Assembly (NCBI RefSeq): GCF_020740795.1
Contig: NC_067287.1
Span: 16,321,501-16,385,500, forward strand
Length of the DNA: 64,000 nt
Source of the DNA: Apus apus
Lineage: Eukaryota > Chordata > Aves > Apodiformes > Apodidae
Direction of reading: 5' to 3'
The notes below the pieces were generated by a model. It ran no database searches, was not told where the DNA came from, and saw only the letters and a program-made list of their open reading frames with translations. Position 1 is the first letter of the stretch; each line of letters starts with the position of its first letter. Shown here in pieces: positions 46,501 to 60,383 of the stretch. Both the position numbers and the translations under genes were made by a program.

Positions 46501-49500
46501 TCTTCCCTCCAGCTATTTCTCTTGCATTATGCAGCCCAGTCGGGCATGGTGGCTGCTCATCTGGGCTCTCATGGAGAAAATTGACCATTAACTAACCAGT
46601 GAAGCCATTTGAACCATTTCACCCTCTGGCATAAGCAGGTGGAAATGCAAGCTAAGCATTTAATTAAGGAAACCCCAGTGAACTGCTTGGTCCTTTAAAA
46701 GGAGCATGGATGCTCAGAGGGTGAGCTGCTCTCAGAAGGCAGGAGAGGCTGAGGGTAGCTGATGATGTGTAGGTTGAACTGGGGGTCAGTGAGGCAGAGG
46801 GGAGGCTGCCCTGCCTCGGGGCAGGAGAAGGGTGTCAGGACTTTCCCAGTCCTGTAATTCTTGAAGTGTAGAGCCAGTTCCTTTCAATGAGGTGGGGGTC
46901 GTGCTGCTGTCAGAGTGGTTCCCTGGCAAAAGAGACCTCCCTGTCTGGAGGTATTGTTGCAAGGTGCAGAGAAATGTTAGGAGGAGCCGGCTTTGCACAC
47001 AAGCCTCAAACCCTGCAAGATGCCTCTTAATGCCAAGGCAAAGTACTCCTTGCGTTCTCAAATGGCAGAGCCTTTGTGCTCCTTTGTGCCACGGAGACCT
47101 CACAGCCCTTTCTGAGAATTCCCTTTCCTGGGGGGTGATGGGCACTGCCCACTTGCACTGGAAGCATTTATGATGCTGACTTTCTGGCAGGAGCTGTGCT
47201 GTCTCACGTGCTTAGTCAGACCAAGTTGTCCCTTTCAGAGAACGCCCATGGCAGGAAGTGTGACGCTGAAAGCCACCCCAGCTGAGGGGTAGCACCAGGG
47301 ACGCACATAAACCCAGGACAACCGTGTGTTTTGGTCTGGTTTTGCAGGCAAAACCGATTGTTTTCCAGAGGTTTGGCCTGATGGACTTGGCCCGTTCTGG
47401 GAAATCTCCTGCTCAGTTGCCCTTTGGGAATGGGGAAACACCATTTGCTTTCCCAGTGTCTTGCTGGAGTGTTGCAGTGGAACTCACCTTCACTTTGTCT
47501 TGTTCAGGAGTTCAAGGAGGGTCGACGGGCCAGTCACACAGCCCCACAGGTGCTCTTCAGCCACAGGGAGCCACCCTTGGAGCTGAAAGACACAGACGCA
47601 GCCGTCGGCGACAATATCGGCTACATCACCTTTGGTGAGCAGGCAGCTCTGAGGCCTGGGGCACCTGGGGAGTGGAGAGGTCCCTGCTGCTGCACAAAAG
47701 ACAAACAGAAATTCACCTTCCCTAGTGTTCCAAGTGGGTAATTTGGGTTGAAGGGACTCCAGAGTGGTGTTCTGCATTGTCTGCCTGCTTTGGTGTGTCC
47801 CTTTGCTGTATCAAGTCACTTCAGCCCTGCTCAGGGCAAGAAGGTGTGGAAGTGGACAATGAGGCATTTATAGTGTCTGTCTACAAAATACGTTCCCAAT
47901 TTAGGAGCAAGGGAAGGGTGGCTTTGCTCTGATATTGTGGAAACTGGAGGTTTCTTGTGGGAGGTTTCATGTGAGTGCATTTGTAGCTTGTCCAGCTGCA
48001 GGCACCTGAGCTGTGTTTGATCAGCAGAGGCCATCAGCAAGCAGGAGCAGAGCAGTGAGTTTAGCTTCTCTAGCTCTGTCTCTTGGCTCTGGGCCAAACG
48101 CTTCTGATCATCCACTTTCCCCAGCCTGCAGAGGTGCCGGCCAGCACAGTCATCACTTCTTCCTGGGCAGAAATTCTGAGGGCTGAGCTGAGGAGTCTAA
48201 ACCCTGCCCTGTTCAAAGGGAAAGATCTCTTCCAGAGAAACTGGGGGTCAGCATTGGATGTGCCATTAGGGTCTCTCAGGCTGACATTCCTGCAGTTTGC
48301 AGCTCGGGGGTGGAGCACAGACACTGCAGGGGGAGGTGAAGTCAGTGCTGCTCTCCTCCCCTGCTGGGAATGGTGCCTTGAGGTTAGGGCAGCTTGTCAG
48401 CAATGGGAGGGCTGCCTAATGGCAGGCCTGGGACAGGAGCAAGGCTTCATTCTTGTTGGAATGAAATTTCCCTGTTATCTGATCTGACAGTCCTAGGTGA
48501 GATCATCACCCAGACAAAATGGTCTTTCAGCCCTTGGATCTGCGATGATTAGCACAGCAGCAGCCTGTGGGAAGAGCAAGCCACCAGGCCCCTACAGTAA
48601 CCAAGTCTGGTTCTGTCACCCAAGTCTGGCTTTGTCACAGGGCTGGCAAGCTGCCAGGCAGGAATCCAAAACTGCTTTCAGGATCCAAGAGCAGACTGGA
48701 TCTTGAAATCAGTTGAGCAGCTGGGCCGCCCTTGTCTGCCGCCCAGCTCTCTCCTCCATTTGCTTTTCCCAAGCACTGAAGTAACATCATGCAGTTTCCT
48801 ACAGTGCTGTCATCTCTGGGGACGTGGCCTTGACTGCATCCTCCAGCATGCACAGCTGTGTCCAAGCTGCTGTGGAAGACGTGGAAAAGTGCTGATAAGC
48901 CCTGTGTTTAAAGTCACGAGCACTGCTTAATCTTATTGTGTGTCACAGGAAACATGTCTTCATAGAGGGCAAAATAGGCATTTGGAGCAGCACACTCTGA
49001 AGCCTCCAGCAGTGGAGGAACCAGAAGCCCTTTGGTAGTCTCAGGAGGCACTAACATTTTGTGTTGTTCCCTTGCAGTGCTGTTCCCCCGTCACACCAAT
49101 GCTGCTGCCAGAGACAACACCATAAACCTGATCCACACATTCCGGGACTACCTGCACTACCACATTAAGTGCTCGAAGGTACTGAGGGGATGGGGCTGGG
49201 GAAGGCAGGGTATCTTTGATCCATCTAACCTGGGTGCTGCTGGGGAGGAGCACAGGGCAAGGGCTGCCCCTCTGAGAACTTGCTAGGGTCCAGCATTGCC
49301 CTCCTCAGTCACACACACAGGGTGGCAAGTAATGCACCATTACCTTTTCCCTGCTCTTTGGCACAGGCAGCGCCTGTTTGCTTGCCATCCTAGCAGCAAA
49401 GTAGGACTTTTTCCCTTTTGGATCTAGTTGCCTTTCTTTCTGGGAAGAGAAATGAGGGTAATTGTTCAGAAAGACCTGGCTTGGACAGGACTCAGGCAGC

Positions 49501-50671
49501 AATTTTTGCTGTTACTTCCCAAATTCCCCTCATAGCACTACGGCTGTGCAGAGCTAGGTGCTTTTCCAACAAGGAGTAGGAAGAAAGCTCCTAGCCTGCG
49601 TCCTGGTATCTCAGCTATGAGGACAAGATCAAGTGTCCCTATTTTGTCCTAATGAAACACAGGCCTATATTCACACACGTATGAGGGCGAAAACATCGGA
49701 TTTCCTCAAGGTGCTGAACCGTGCCCGTCCAGATGCAGAGAAGAAAGAAATGAAAACAATCACGTGAGTAGCCAAGTCGGGCCTGGCTCTTTGGGCTTCT
49801 CTGCCAGCCAGGAGCTTGCTTCTCTTCAGAGTGACATTCTCTGGTCCAGGGAGGACAGGGATGCTGTGGGGATGATCAGAGCCTGATGTGCTGGGACCCA
49901 ATCTCAGAGACTAAGGGGTTGTTTCATAATAAGGGGCTTGCCTGGGTGCCTTGAGGCAAAAGAGTGGACCAGGGTGTATTGGCCTCCCAGGACCCCTGTG
50001 CACCCTCCACCACACTCCATTACTGCCTCACATGTCCTTTGTAGGAGCTGGGTCTGTGGCAAACCTTGTGCCAGCAGATCCATTGTGAAAGAAGGCTTGT
50101 ACACAGCTCTGTGAGCCCTGGCGTCTTCACTGGCCCCCCAGCTATGGTGGCATTTGTGTGGCTTTTCCCTTGTTGTGTTAAAGGTGGCTGAATGGCTCTG
50201 GGGGCAGATCCTGCTCACGGGGGAGAGTGGCCCAGTCCTTTTGCGGGGTTTTGTGAGTGCTGAAGTGGGTTCCTGCTTTCCAGTGGGTCTGCAGCTCCTC
50301 AGAGCCCCTGGCTGGCCTGGGCCAGCAGCTGGCTGGAGCCAGGAATGCTCCTGGGCCACCGTGCTGGCTGGCTGGCTCCCTCGTGTGAATCAAGCAGCCC
50401 AGAGCAAAGCTGGTGGAGGAGAGCAGTTGCGTAAACGTTGCCCTCAGGCCTTGTACCCTAATGCAGATCCCAGCCCCTCCCCATAGCCCCGTGACCTGGT
50501 TCTGCAGCCAAACACCCCCAAACCTCTGAACCAGGGGTGCCAGCCTGGCTTGGAGAGCGCATGCCCCACCAGAAGCCCCGCAGCCACCCTGGGGCACCCC
50601 TGACCGGCGCCAGGGGCCGCGCTGACCCTCTTCTGCATCCTTTCAGGGGGAAGACGTTCACCACTCGTTAA
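31288..50671 (+). CDS. ARPC2: ARPC2, Arp2/3 complex subunit 2 (p34-Arc)
   Basis: Ten coding exons: 31288-31361, 40909-40943, 41918-42030, 43872-43917, 44491-44677, 45105-45198, 47508-47634, 49078-49178, 49663-49763 and 50647-50671. They join without a break to 300 aa, the same length as human. The protein begins [15 protein letters not shown] and ends KTITGKTFTTR (human ends TFSSR). It contains [40 protein letters not shown] and [20 protein letters not shown], nearly identical to the human protein. ARPC2 forms the structural core of the Arp2/3 complex with ARPC4 and contacts the mother actin filament during branch formation. Intron 1 is about 9.5 kb. The start has the CpG-island promoter just upstream. 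Confidence 0.98.
31600..31990. repeat. Diverged minisatellite in ARPC2 intron 1
   Basis: A unit of about 100-125 bp recurs three times, marked by GCACTGAGGTAGGATG or close variants near 31730, 31860 and 31955 and by GGCAAGGCAGGATGG-type pieces. G-rich on the plus strand. Confidence 0.6.
31990..40900 (+). other. ARPC2 intron 1, no further gene
   Basis: About 9 kb of AT-richer intronic DNA. Only short open frames occur, none with family motifs or splice-bounded conservation that I can recognise. An A-rich run lies at 34918-34970. I saw no clear full-length transposon. Confidence 0.5.
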
Positions 50672-51125
50672 CGCCAGGGTCACTGGGGCTGCCGTGGAGG
50701 ACAAAGGTTGCGGCACTTGCTACACGATAATCGTAGCTTTTAATGTTGCACCTCTGTGGGCTCATAAGGAATTCAAGCAATCGGGGTCTGTTTGTACGAC
50801 ACTTTGGGGAGTAATCTGCAGAAACGAGCTGTGCTTGCGAGGACTCGATCGTTCCAAGAAACAAAACCTTAATTACAGTTTGATTGACTTCTTTTCTTTT
50901 TTAATTTTTGTTTTGTTTTGTTTTTATTTTTTTGTTTTGTTTGTGGTTTTTTTTCCTTTTCAAGCTGTTACGCTTTGCAATATGTTACCGGAAATGAGTT
51001 GCAGTATTTCTTATGAGAATAATGCAATATTAACTTGTTTTCTTCTGAATATTTGAGTTCAAAACTCCTGTATCTGAAGAAATACTGTTGGGGTTCATTA
51101 ATAAAGGAGATCTTTCTATCTTAAG
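50672..51125 (+). terminator. ARPC2: ARPC2 3' UTR and polyadenylation signal
   Basis: The UTR has a long T-rich block at about 50890-50965 (TTTTG/TTTTA repeats), a likely binding region for U-rich RNA-binding proteins. AATAAA is at 51100-51105, so cleavage is expected near 51120. Confidence 0.85.
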
Positions 51126-51505
51126 GGGTTGTGGGGCTTTGGCTTGTCAATGCACGTGGCCTTGCCTTTGAAGGGGTGTTTGGAGTCACAGGCACAAGGG
51201 GGCTAATTACTGTATCCCACAGCAAATTACTTCTGGTGATCTCCATCTTGGGGTCTGTGCCCAGGTCTGAGTCAGTAGCCTGTTGTGTTAGGGAACTCCT
51301 AGGCTTCAGGATTTTGCACCCCTCCCTCCTACCCTGACCCCTTCATTCCCCCCTAGCAGGGAGAACCAGGATGGGAGTTTCTGCCTCCACTAAGACCAGA
51401 GTAAAACTATCCAACATTGACCCTGAGGCCGTAGCTGGATGCTGGGGAGATCCCTGAGGAGGGAGGGAGCTCAGGTCCTCTTACCCCCCAACAAGCAGAG
51501 TGAAT
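51126..51505. other. ARPC2-AAMP intergenic gap
   Basis: Under 400 bp between the 3' ends of convergent ARPC2 and AAMP. It has no room for GPBAR1, which lies here in human, and no remnant of a seven-transmembrane reading frame. Confidence 0.7.
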
Positions 51506-51712
51506 GGCATCCACTTAGGTGAAATAATTTATATAATTATAAGACATCTTCATATAAAACCCCAGGCTCAGCCTCCAGCTGGAGGGGGCAAAGTGGGGCA
51601 ATCTGGAAAATTACGAAGCACACACTGGAGAAGGGGGATGAAACCCATCTCTCTCATCCTGCTGTACATGAACCACCTGGCAGAGCCAGGACACCATCCC
51701 TCAGCACAGTCC

Positions 51713-54700
51713 CTAGCGATCGGGGCGCTGGACACAGAAGACTTTGGCTTGGTGGTCGCCAGAGGTCGTCACCACAATGGAGGCATCCCTGGAGGGAGAC
51801 AGGGCAGAGATAGGGCTGGGGGTTTTGGGCATCCCTCACCAACACCCCTGGCCCAGATCTGCTCTGCCCCCTTCCCCCTCAAGACCCTCAAGTCTCAGCA
51901 CAGACCTAGGTCTGTCCCGTCCCACGTTGAGACCAGACCCCAGGAGCACCCAAGAGACAGATTGCGATTCAAGTTCCTGAGGCTGGAGACCCCTGCCACC
52001 CCTGGTCCCTCCACCCCTTCAGGGAAGGGGTCTAGGGGTTCCCTGCTCACTTGTTGACAGCAAAGTCGAGGATTTCAGCCGTGTGCCCTCGGTACTCGCT
52101 GATCATCTTCCCCGAGCGGGCGTCCCACAGCCGCACGGCCCCGTCCAGGCTGCAGGTGTACACCACGGCCGAGCTCTCCTCCCACAGCAACTGCACAATC
52201 CCTGACTGGAGCACAGGGAGGCCAATGGATGAGCACTGGGGACACACAGCAAGTCTCAGCTCCCCCCCACGTGGCCCCCCCCTCAGTGTTGTTTGTCATC
52301 ACCACAGGCAAGACAGCCAGCCCCCAGGGCCAGGCTGGAGGGCTCTCTGTGCAGGGACTGCGGCTGCCTTTGGGGAAGCCCAAGGGGCTGAGGGAGAAGC
52401 ACAAATTGGGAACCAGGAAAACCCCTAGGCTTCAGGAGGTCTCAGCTGGGCCCAGAGACATCCCCGCCCCCCTAGACCCGGGGAGAGGGGTTATAGCAAT
52501 ACCTCGTGTTGGCACTTATGCCTCAAAGTCTGCGTGGAGAGGTCATAGATAGCCAGCGTGCCATCCAGGTAGCCCACAGCAGCCAGTGGCATCCTGCAGA
52601 GAGGGGAACAGGGGTTACATGGCCTGGGGTAGGCAGGGATTAAGTGCATTGAAGGATCAAGGTTGAAGGAAAGCACATTGAGAAGACAGGGGTCAACCCA
52701 ATGACTGGAGCTATGAAACAGCAAAAGCCAGCAAGGGGCACAAGGTTCACAAGGGCAAAGACAACATCCTGGTAGGAAAGATCCCCAGCACCAATGTCTG
52801 GAGGGTATCCCAGCTAAACAGTGGTCCATCAGGCTAGCCCAGAAACCCAGCAGGTTGGGAGGAGAGCTGAGCAGCAGTCCCTTGTCCTCCATTGACACAG
52901 AAGTGACCCAAGATACCCACAGCCAAGTGGAGAGGATGGGTGAGAAAAGAACGAGCTCAAGAGATGGAAACGGGTCTGTTAGTTACCAACATCCCACTTA
53001 AGGTCTGTCACCCCCCAGGCCACGTGTCCCCACACTCACACGTTACAGAATCCCAGCGACTCCACCGAGTTGGATTCTGCTTCCTCACCCTCGCCGGCTG
53101 GGGCCTTGGGGGCTGAGCTTTCCATCTTGAACACGCACACCACCTGGGTGGAAGGAGGCCAGCCAGTGCCCGAGGGGAGGGGAAGTGGGCCCCCAACCAA
53201 GCTCCCATTCCTTACTCTACACCCCCTGGACACCAAAACCAGACCCCAAAACTTCAGCTCTTCGGAGCAAACAAGGGGCGGGGGGCACTTCCTTCTACCA
53301 ACCCAGCCACAAGTCCGACCAGCAGCTTGGACAAAGTAGTTGAGCTGGCCAAGGGCGCCTGCTGCTGGCCGCCAATGGCCACCACAGGCTGCTCGGAGCA
53401 GGCAGAGCCCTGGACCACCCGGGGACACCTGCCTCGCCAGGGAGAGGGGCTTGGGAGGCCGGTCCCCCGTTCCCCAGGGCTCCTGGCTCTGCCCTGCCAG
53501 CATGGACTCACCTTGCCTGTGGCGGAGTTGACCAGCTTGGCGTGACAGTCCACAGAGCCTGTCATGATCAAACTGCCATCCTGGTTACTGGCCACACATG
53601 TCAAGGGATCCTGGTGGCCGTCCTGGCCTGGGGAGGCAAGCAGGAGAGGCATGAGCTTCAAGTGTCCTCCCCACAGAGACCCAGTGGGCCTCAAAACCCA
53701 CCCTTCTGAAGCCTCCACCTCGCCCAGCTCTGCGAGCACTCTGAGCAACCACCTGTGGGAACAGGGAAACCCAGCACCAGGCTCCCTCTGGCAGCTCCTG
53801 GCCTCAGAGAATGACACCTTTCCACCCTGGCAGAGCTCAGAGTTGACTGGAAGGGGCCACTCCCCAATTAGGGAGCACCTCAAGTGATAAAACTCTTCCC
53901 TACCTTTCAGGACATGCAGTGAGGTTCCCTGCTTCAGGTCCCAGATGCGCATGGTCCCATCCTCATACCCCACCACTGCTCGCTTCCCTAGGTGAGACAA
54001 AGCCAGCAGATAAAGCTAGAGCTACCCTCACCCCTCCGCCTCCTGCTCAGCACAGACTGCCATAAGCAGGAGGGCAGATGGTGGCAGCAGGGTCTCTCAC
54101 GGAGCTGGAGACAGAGTCCCCACTCCTCACCATCAGGCAGAATCCTGCCACACGTGGCCGGGCACGCAGGGCCCTGGAAGGTTTTGCATTCTCCACTGGG
54201 GATCTTCCACATCCAGGAGTTGCCATCAGCCGTGCCCGCCAGAAGGACGTGAGCTTGAGGGTGCCACTCCATCCACTGGGCAGAGAGGAACAAGCAGTGT
54301 CACAGGGGTGGCATCCCCCTGCCACCCATCTGAGCCTCAGCTGCTGGTCCACGAGTGCCCCACACCCCCCGGGGTCTACCACTCACCTCCAAGTCCCCCA
54401 CCTCGAAGGACCACACTTCTTCTCTGGCATCTACCCGCCACACTTTGATAAGCCCAGACATGTCACCCGTGGCCACAAACACAGAGTCGTGACTGAAACC
54501 AGCACAGGTGACCGAGTCCTTGTGTCCTACAGACATGGGAGGACAGAGCTTGCTCAGGCCAAGCTACAGAGGGTGGTCAGGAGCCCAGCTCCCACAGAGC
54601 ACTGGCTGGGGAGGAGCATGTCTGGAGAGGCCAGGAGGGGACATGACAGCCTGGAGCACCTCACCTGAGCACTCGAACAGGAGCTCTCCGTCACTCACGC

Positions 54701-55688
54701 GCCACACGAAGGCCTTGTCATCCTCCCCGCCGGTCACCGCTAGCGCGTTGGTCTTGGGGTCGAGGCTCACGCAGAAAACAGAAGCTTCCCACAAGAGTAA
54801 CGAGAGGCTACAGGGCTCAGACACCCCTCGCGCCCCACCCCACCTTTCCCAGGGATCTAAATCCCACACGGCACTAGGTCCGGGCAGGATGTCAGGGAGC
54901 TGAGCTCCCAACCCCAACCAGTGGGAATCAATTCCTCCCACGGGGGAAGAGCAGCACAGGCTGCCTGCTGAGCTCAGCACAACCCACAGGACAAGGATGA
55001 CAGCCTGTCCTGCGGTGTGACAGATGCCCCAGGAACACCTGGGAGCCTGGCAAGGAGCTGCCGCACCCCCTTGCTCTGGGGAAGGCCCGGGTGGGAGCAG
55101 AGCCCGAGGAAGACCCCAGCGGCCTCTGCCTGCACCCCCCACTCACCTGAGTGAAGGGAGAAGGTCACCTCGCTGTCGTCCTGTGCTTCCATGCCGTCCT
55201 CCACCCCCTCGTCCTCCTCTGTCTCCCAAGCCTCCGCGTCGGGCTCTTCCATCCCCTCGTCGTCAAAGTCCACGTCCTGCATCTCGTCGGCCAGGTCATC
55301 TGCAGAGGGGGAAGGTGAGGGCGCAGCCACGGCCTGCGCGGCTCGGCCCTGCCCGGGCAGGCGGCTGCGGGCACAGGGGGCCTGGGGGTCCCGTGGGGAC
55401 GGGGCAGCAGGGGGAGGCGCAGCCCGGAGCCCCGCGGCAGGAGCGCTGCAAAGGAGCGGGACGCGAGGCAGGAAGAGGCCGCGGGCCAGGGGGGAAACGG
55501 ACCGGGACCCGCGGCCGGGCCGCGGCCTGGGGCGGGGCCGGTGCCCCGGAGGGAGGTCAGAGCCCCCGCCCGCTACCCCACGCGAGACGCCCCGTCTCAC
55601 CCGGCCCGTGCGGGCCCAGCTCCACCACCTCGATGATCTCCTCATCGCCGTGGAAGCTCAGGGTCCCCGGGGCCTCGGCGGGCTCCAT
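51713..55688 (-). CDS. AAMP: AAMP, angio-associated migratory cell protein
   Basis: Eleven coding exons on the minus strand: 55688-55601, 55299-55147, 54784-54665, 54526-54387, 54275-54131, 53987-53904, 53627-53512, 53143-53040, 52593-52503, 52205-52051 and 51788-51713. They sum to 423 aa; human is 434. The N-terminus has [16 protein letters not shown] followed by an acidic stretch (about residues 30-80). The rest is a WD40 propeller with blades such as [50 protein letters not shown]-type (here [12 protein letters not shown]) and [17 protein letters not shown]. It ends [13 protein letters not shown] is a cytosolic protein linked to cell migration and ribosome assembly. The start matches human in the first conserved motif. 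The polyadenylation signal is non-canonical, perhaps TATAAA at 51528-51533. Confidence 0.96.
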
Positions 55689-55963
55689 GCCGGCCTGCCC
55701 GCGCGCCCCGCCCCGCCCCGCCGCTTCCGCCGCCCGCCCCGCCCCGGCCAATCCCCGCCCGCCGCCCTCCCGCCTCAGCCAATCGTGGCCCGTCTGCTCA
55801 CCCGGACCCCGCCCACCCCGCCAGCAGGGCAGTCAGTCCCGCCCCGCGCGGTGCACCCTGGGAGCTGTAGTTTCCCGCTCCATCCGGGCAGCGCCACCCG
55901 CCGGCAGCCCCGGCGCGGAGAACTGCAGCTCCCGGCATGCAGCGGCGCAGCGGCACGGCCACC
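55689..55963. promoter_or_regulatory. AAMP/PNKD bidirectional promoter with ZNF143-like and CCAAT sites
   Basis: Only 275 bp separate the divergent start codons. The CpG-rich DNA holds two CCAAT boxes (55748-55752, 55779-55783) 31 bp apart. It also holds two ZNF143/SBS-type motifs in opposite orientation: 55852-55871 (reverse: ACTACAGCTCCCAGGGTGC) and 55922-55940 (ACTGCAGCTCCCGGCATGC). The second runs into the first upstream ATG at 55937. There is no TATA box. ZNF143 sites are common in bidirectional housekeeping promoters. Confidence 0.75.
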
Positions 55964-56968
55964 ATGGCGGCGGCGCTCTGCGGACTGCGAGGTAGAGGAG
56001 GGCGGGCGGAGGGGGCGGCCCCGGGGCGGGGGAATGGGCAGCGTCCCGCGCCCCCGTCAGGGCACGGCCCCGCGGCCGCCGACGCGCTCTCCGCGGGGCC
56101 CGCAAGGCCTCGGCCCGCCCGGCTGCGGGGAAGGCTGGAGCCGCGTCCCGGGCCGTGCCCCTCCGCTTGGCCACGCCCCCGGGTTGGCCACGCCCCCGTG
56201 ATCAAGCCCCGCCCACAAGCCCCCTCCAGCGCCGGGGCGGGGGGGGCGGGGGGGGGGCAGGGAGCAGGGATGTGGGCAGGGATGGGAGTAGGGGGCAGGG
56301 ATGGGGGCAGGAGCCTGGGCAGGAGCCTGGGCAGCCCTGGCTGCCCCCCCTGCGTGCTGCCCCGTGGTCGCCCCCACTAACCCCTCTCCCCTCGCAGGGC
56401 TGCTGGTGGCAGCAAGGTGGGCAGTGGGCTCCACCAGGCCCCTGGGGAGGCCGGTCCCCCCGGGCACACGGCTCCTGGGGCAAAGCTGCCGCCGGGCAGC
56501 AGAGCCAGGGGCCGGGCCGGGGCCCCGCGGCAGGGGGCTGCCCGAAGGGGTGGAGTACATCCCCACGCGCAAGAAGGGCAAGAACCCCATGAAGCCGGTG
56601 GGGGTCGCCTGGTGAGTGTCTGGGGCGGCAGGAGAGGCTCAATATTGGGGGGCTCTGCTGCTTTGCAGGGCCTGGGGTGGGATGGGGGTCCTAGGGTGGG
56701 CTGCTGTGCTGAGTGGGGAGGGCGGGAGGCTGTGCTGCCCCAGGGCAGCACAGGGCTCTTTTTTCCCCACTGGCTCTCTCCATTTTCTGCCCTCTGACTG
56801 TCCTGCAGGGCTATTGGGTTGCCCTCTGGCATCATCCTCTTCCTCCTGGCTAAACGCGAAGTGGACAAAAACCGCCTGGAGCAACTCAAAATCCGCCGTA
56901 AGATGATGGAAGCCAACCAAGGCGAGTACGAGACGGAGCGATACAAAAGGGTGGCCAGGGGGGCATAA
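55964..56968 (+). CDS. PNKD: PNKD short form (MR-1S type)
   Basis: Three exons, 55964-55991, 56398-56611 and 56809-56968, give 133 aa; human MR-1S is 142. The start ATG has a near-ideal context GCCACCATGG and reads MAAALCGLRG, like the human MAAVVAATALKGRG. An in-frame ATG at 55937 is a weaker alternative. Exon 2 ends with the conserved EYIPTRKKGKNPMKPVGVAW (human EYIPRKRGKNPMKAVGLAW). Exon 3 begins with a transmembrane segment IGLPSGIILFLLAKREVDK and ends ETERYKRVARGA. The short form has no metallo-hydrolase domain and is thought to be a membrane or mitochondrial protein. In human, exons 1-2 are also used by the long form, with the rest beyond TMBIM1. Exon 2 ends in phase 2, as does the alternative first exon at 63958, so both can join the same downstream exon. 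Confidence 0.93.
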
Positions 56969-56985
56969 CCGGGCTGCCCCCTGCC

Positions 56986-57105
56986 CCCATGGCACCCCAA
57001 ATGGACTGGCCAAGGGTTCACAAGACCCATGGCACCCCAAATGGACTGGCCAAGGGTTTACAAGCCCCATGGCACCCCAAATGGACTGGCCAAGGGGTCG
57101 CAGGT
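56986..57105 (+). repeat. Three-copy 40-bp tandem repeat in PNKD-S 3' UTR
   Basis: Three consecutive copies start at about 56986, 57026 and 57066, each beginning CCCATGGCACCCCAAATGGA followed by CTGGCCAAGGG. Copies one and two are almost identical and copy three is diverged at its end. The array starts just after the stop codon at 56968. Confidence 0.9.
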
Positions 57106-57145
57106 TCCATGGGACACACAGTACTGGTGCCTGCCTTCCCTGGCA

Positions 57146-57151
57146 AATAAA
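57146..57151 (+). terminator. PNKD: PNKD-S polyadenylation signal
   Basis: AATAAA within TGGCAAATAAACCTGG, about 180 bp after the stop codon of the short form. Confidence 0.85.
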
Positions 57152-57445
57152 CCTGGTCCCTGGTGAGTGGAACAGCTCGGTGCTTCTGTGGTTATTCCCT
57201 CAGCGCTCAGCCCCAGGCTCTGCCTGCCCCCAGAGCAGCTCTGCAGCAGGGATCCTGCCCACAAGGTGGGGGGTGGGTACAGGCAGGAGGAGGAGGTCAG
57301 ACCTAGAGCAGCTTGACCTTGGCTTTTCCACTGCACGGCAGGGTTTGTGCTGCCCCAGGCCGCAGCCCCTGCTGAGGATGCCCACAGGTTGTTTGGGGGA
57401 GTCACCGCACCAGCAAGACTGGGACCATCTGGAAAACTGAAGTGT

Positions 57446-57451
57446 TTTATT
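57446..57451 (-). terminator. TMBIM1: TMBIM1 polyadenylation signal
   Basis: The plus strand reads TTTATT (AATAAA on the minus strand), about 510 bp beyond the TMBIM1 stop codon. With the PNKD-S signal at 57151, the two convergent transcripts end less than 300 bp apart. I see nothing else in that gap. Confidence 0.8.
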
Positions 57452-57958
57452 TAGCAAGTGCAACTTTGCCCATGTCCGTGGCTGCAGGGCCTCTTCCATG
57501 TGAGCTCTGCCATGGGGGTCCCAGCTGCCCCCCCGCCCACACCGGGCACCAGTGCAGCTCAGGGACAGGGGGCACGGCTGGAACTGCATTTAAGGCACTG
57601 AGTGAATGATACCCACTAGGTTCTATCAAAAAAGTATTCCCACCATGATCCCAGCGGCCACGGCCAGCTCCCTGTGCCCAGGCAGGACCGTGGCACTCTG
57701 CTGCCAGCACAGCACCACTGGCACAGCTTTGGTGAGTGGTGCCAAGGCTGGACACTGTCTGAATGCTGGCAGCCTATCGCCCCCGCTGCCCTTGGAGGCT
57801 TGTCGGGGGGTGACCAAGGGAAGTCCTTTCCTTAGCAGCCTACGGGTAGGGATGCCGAAGCATTAGGAGTCAGGGTAAGAGGCCATATCCTGTACAGAGG
57901 CCAGAGGACAGGGTGAGGGACAGCAGGGGGAGGGGGAATGACAGGAGGGGTCCCAGGG

Positions 57959-60355
<2,397 letters not shown>

Positions 60356-60383
60356 GCCAGCTCCCTGTGTCTGCCACAGGCAC

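Noticed and set aside
31990-50640. Intronic box C/D snoRNA candidates around TGATGA strings in ARPC2 introns.
   Set aside because: No TGATGA had a well-placed CTGA box with a terminal stem; I could not support any.
55024-56201. Long plus-strand frames of over 320 codons.
   Set aside because: Antisense to AAMP exons 1-2 and the shared promoter. Arg/Pro/Gly-rich, no motif.
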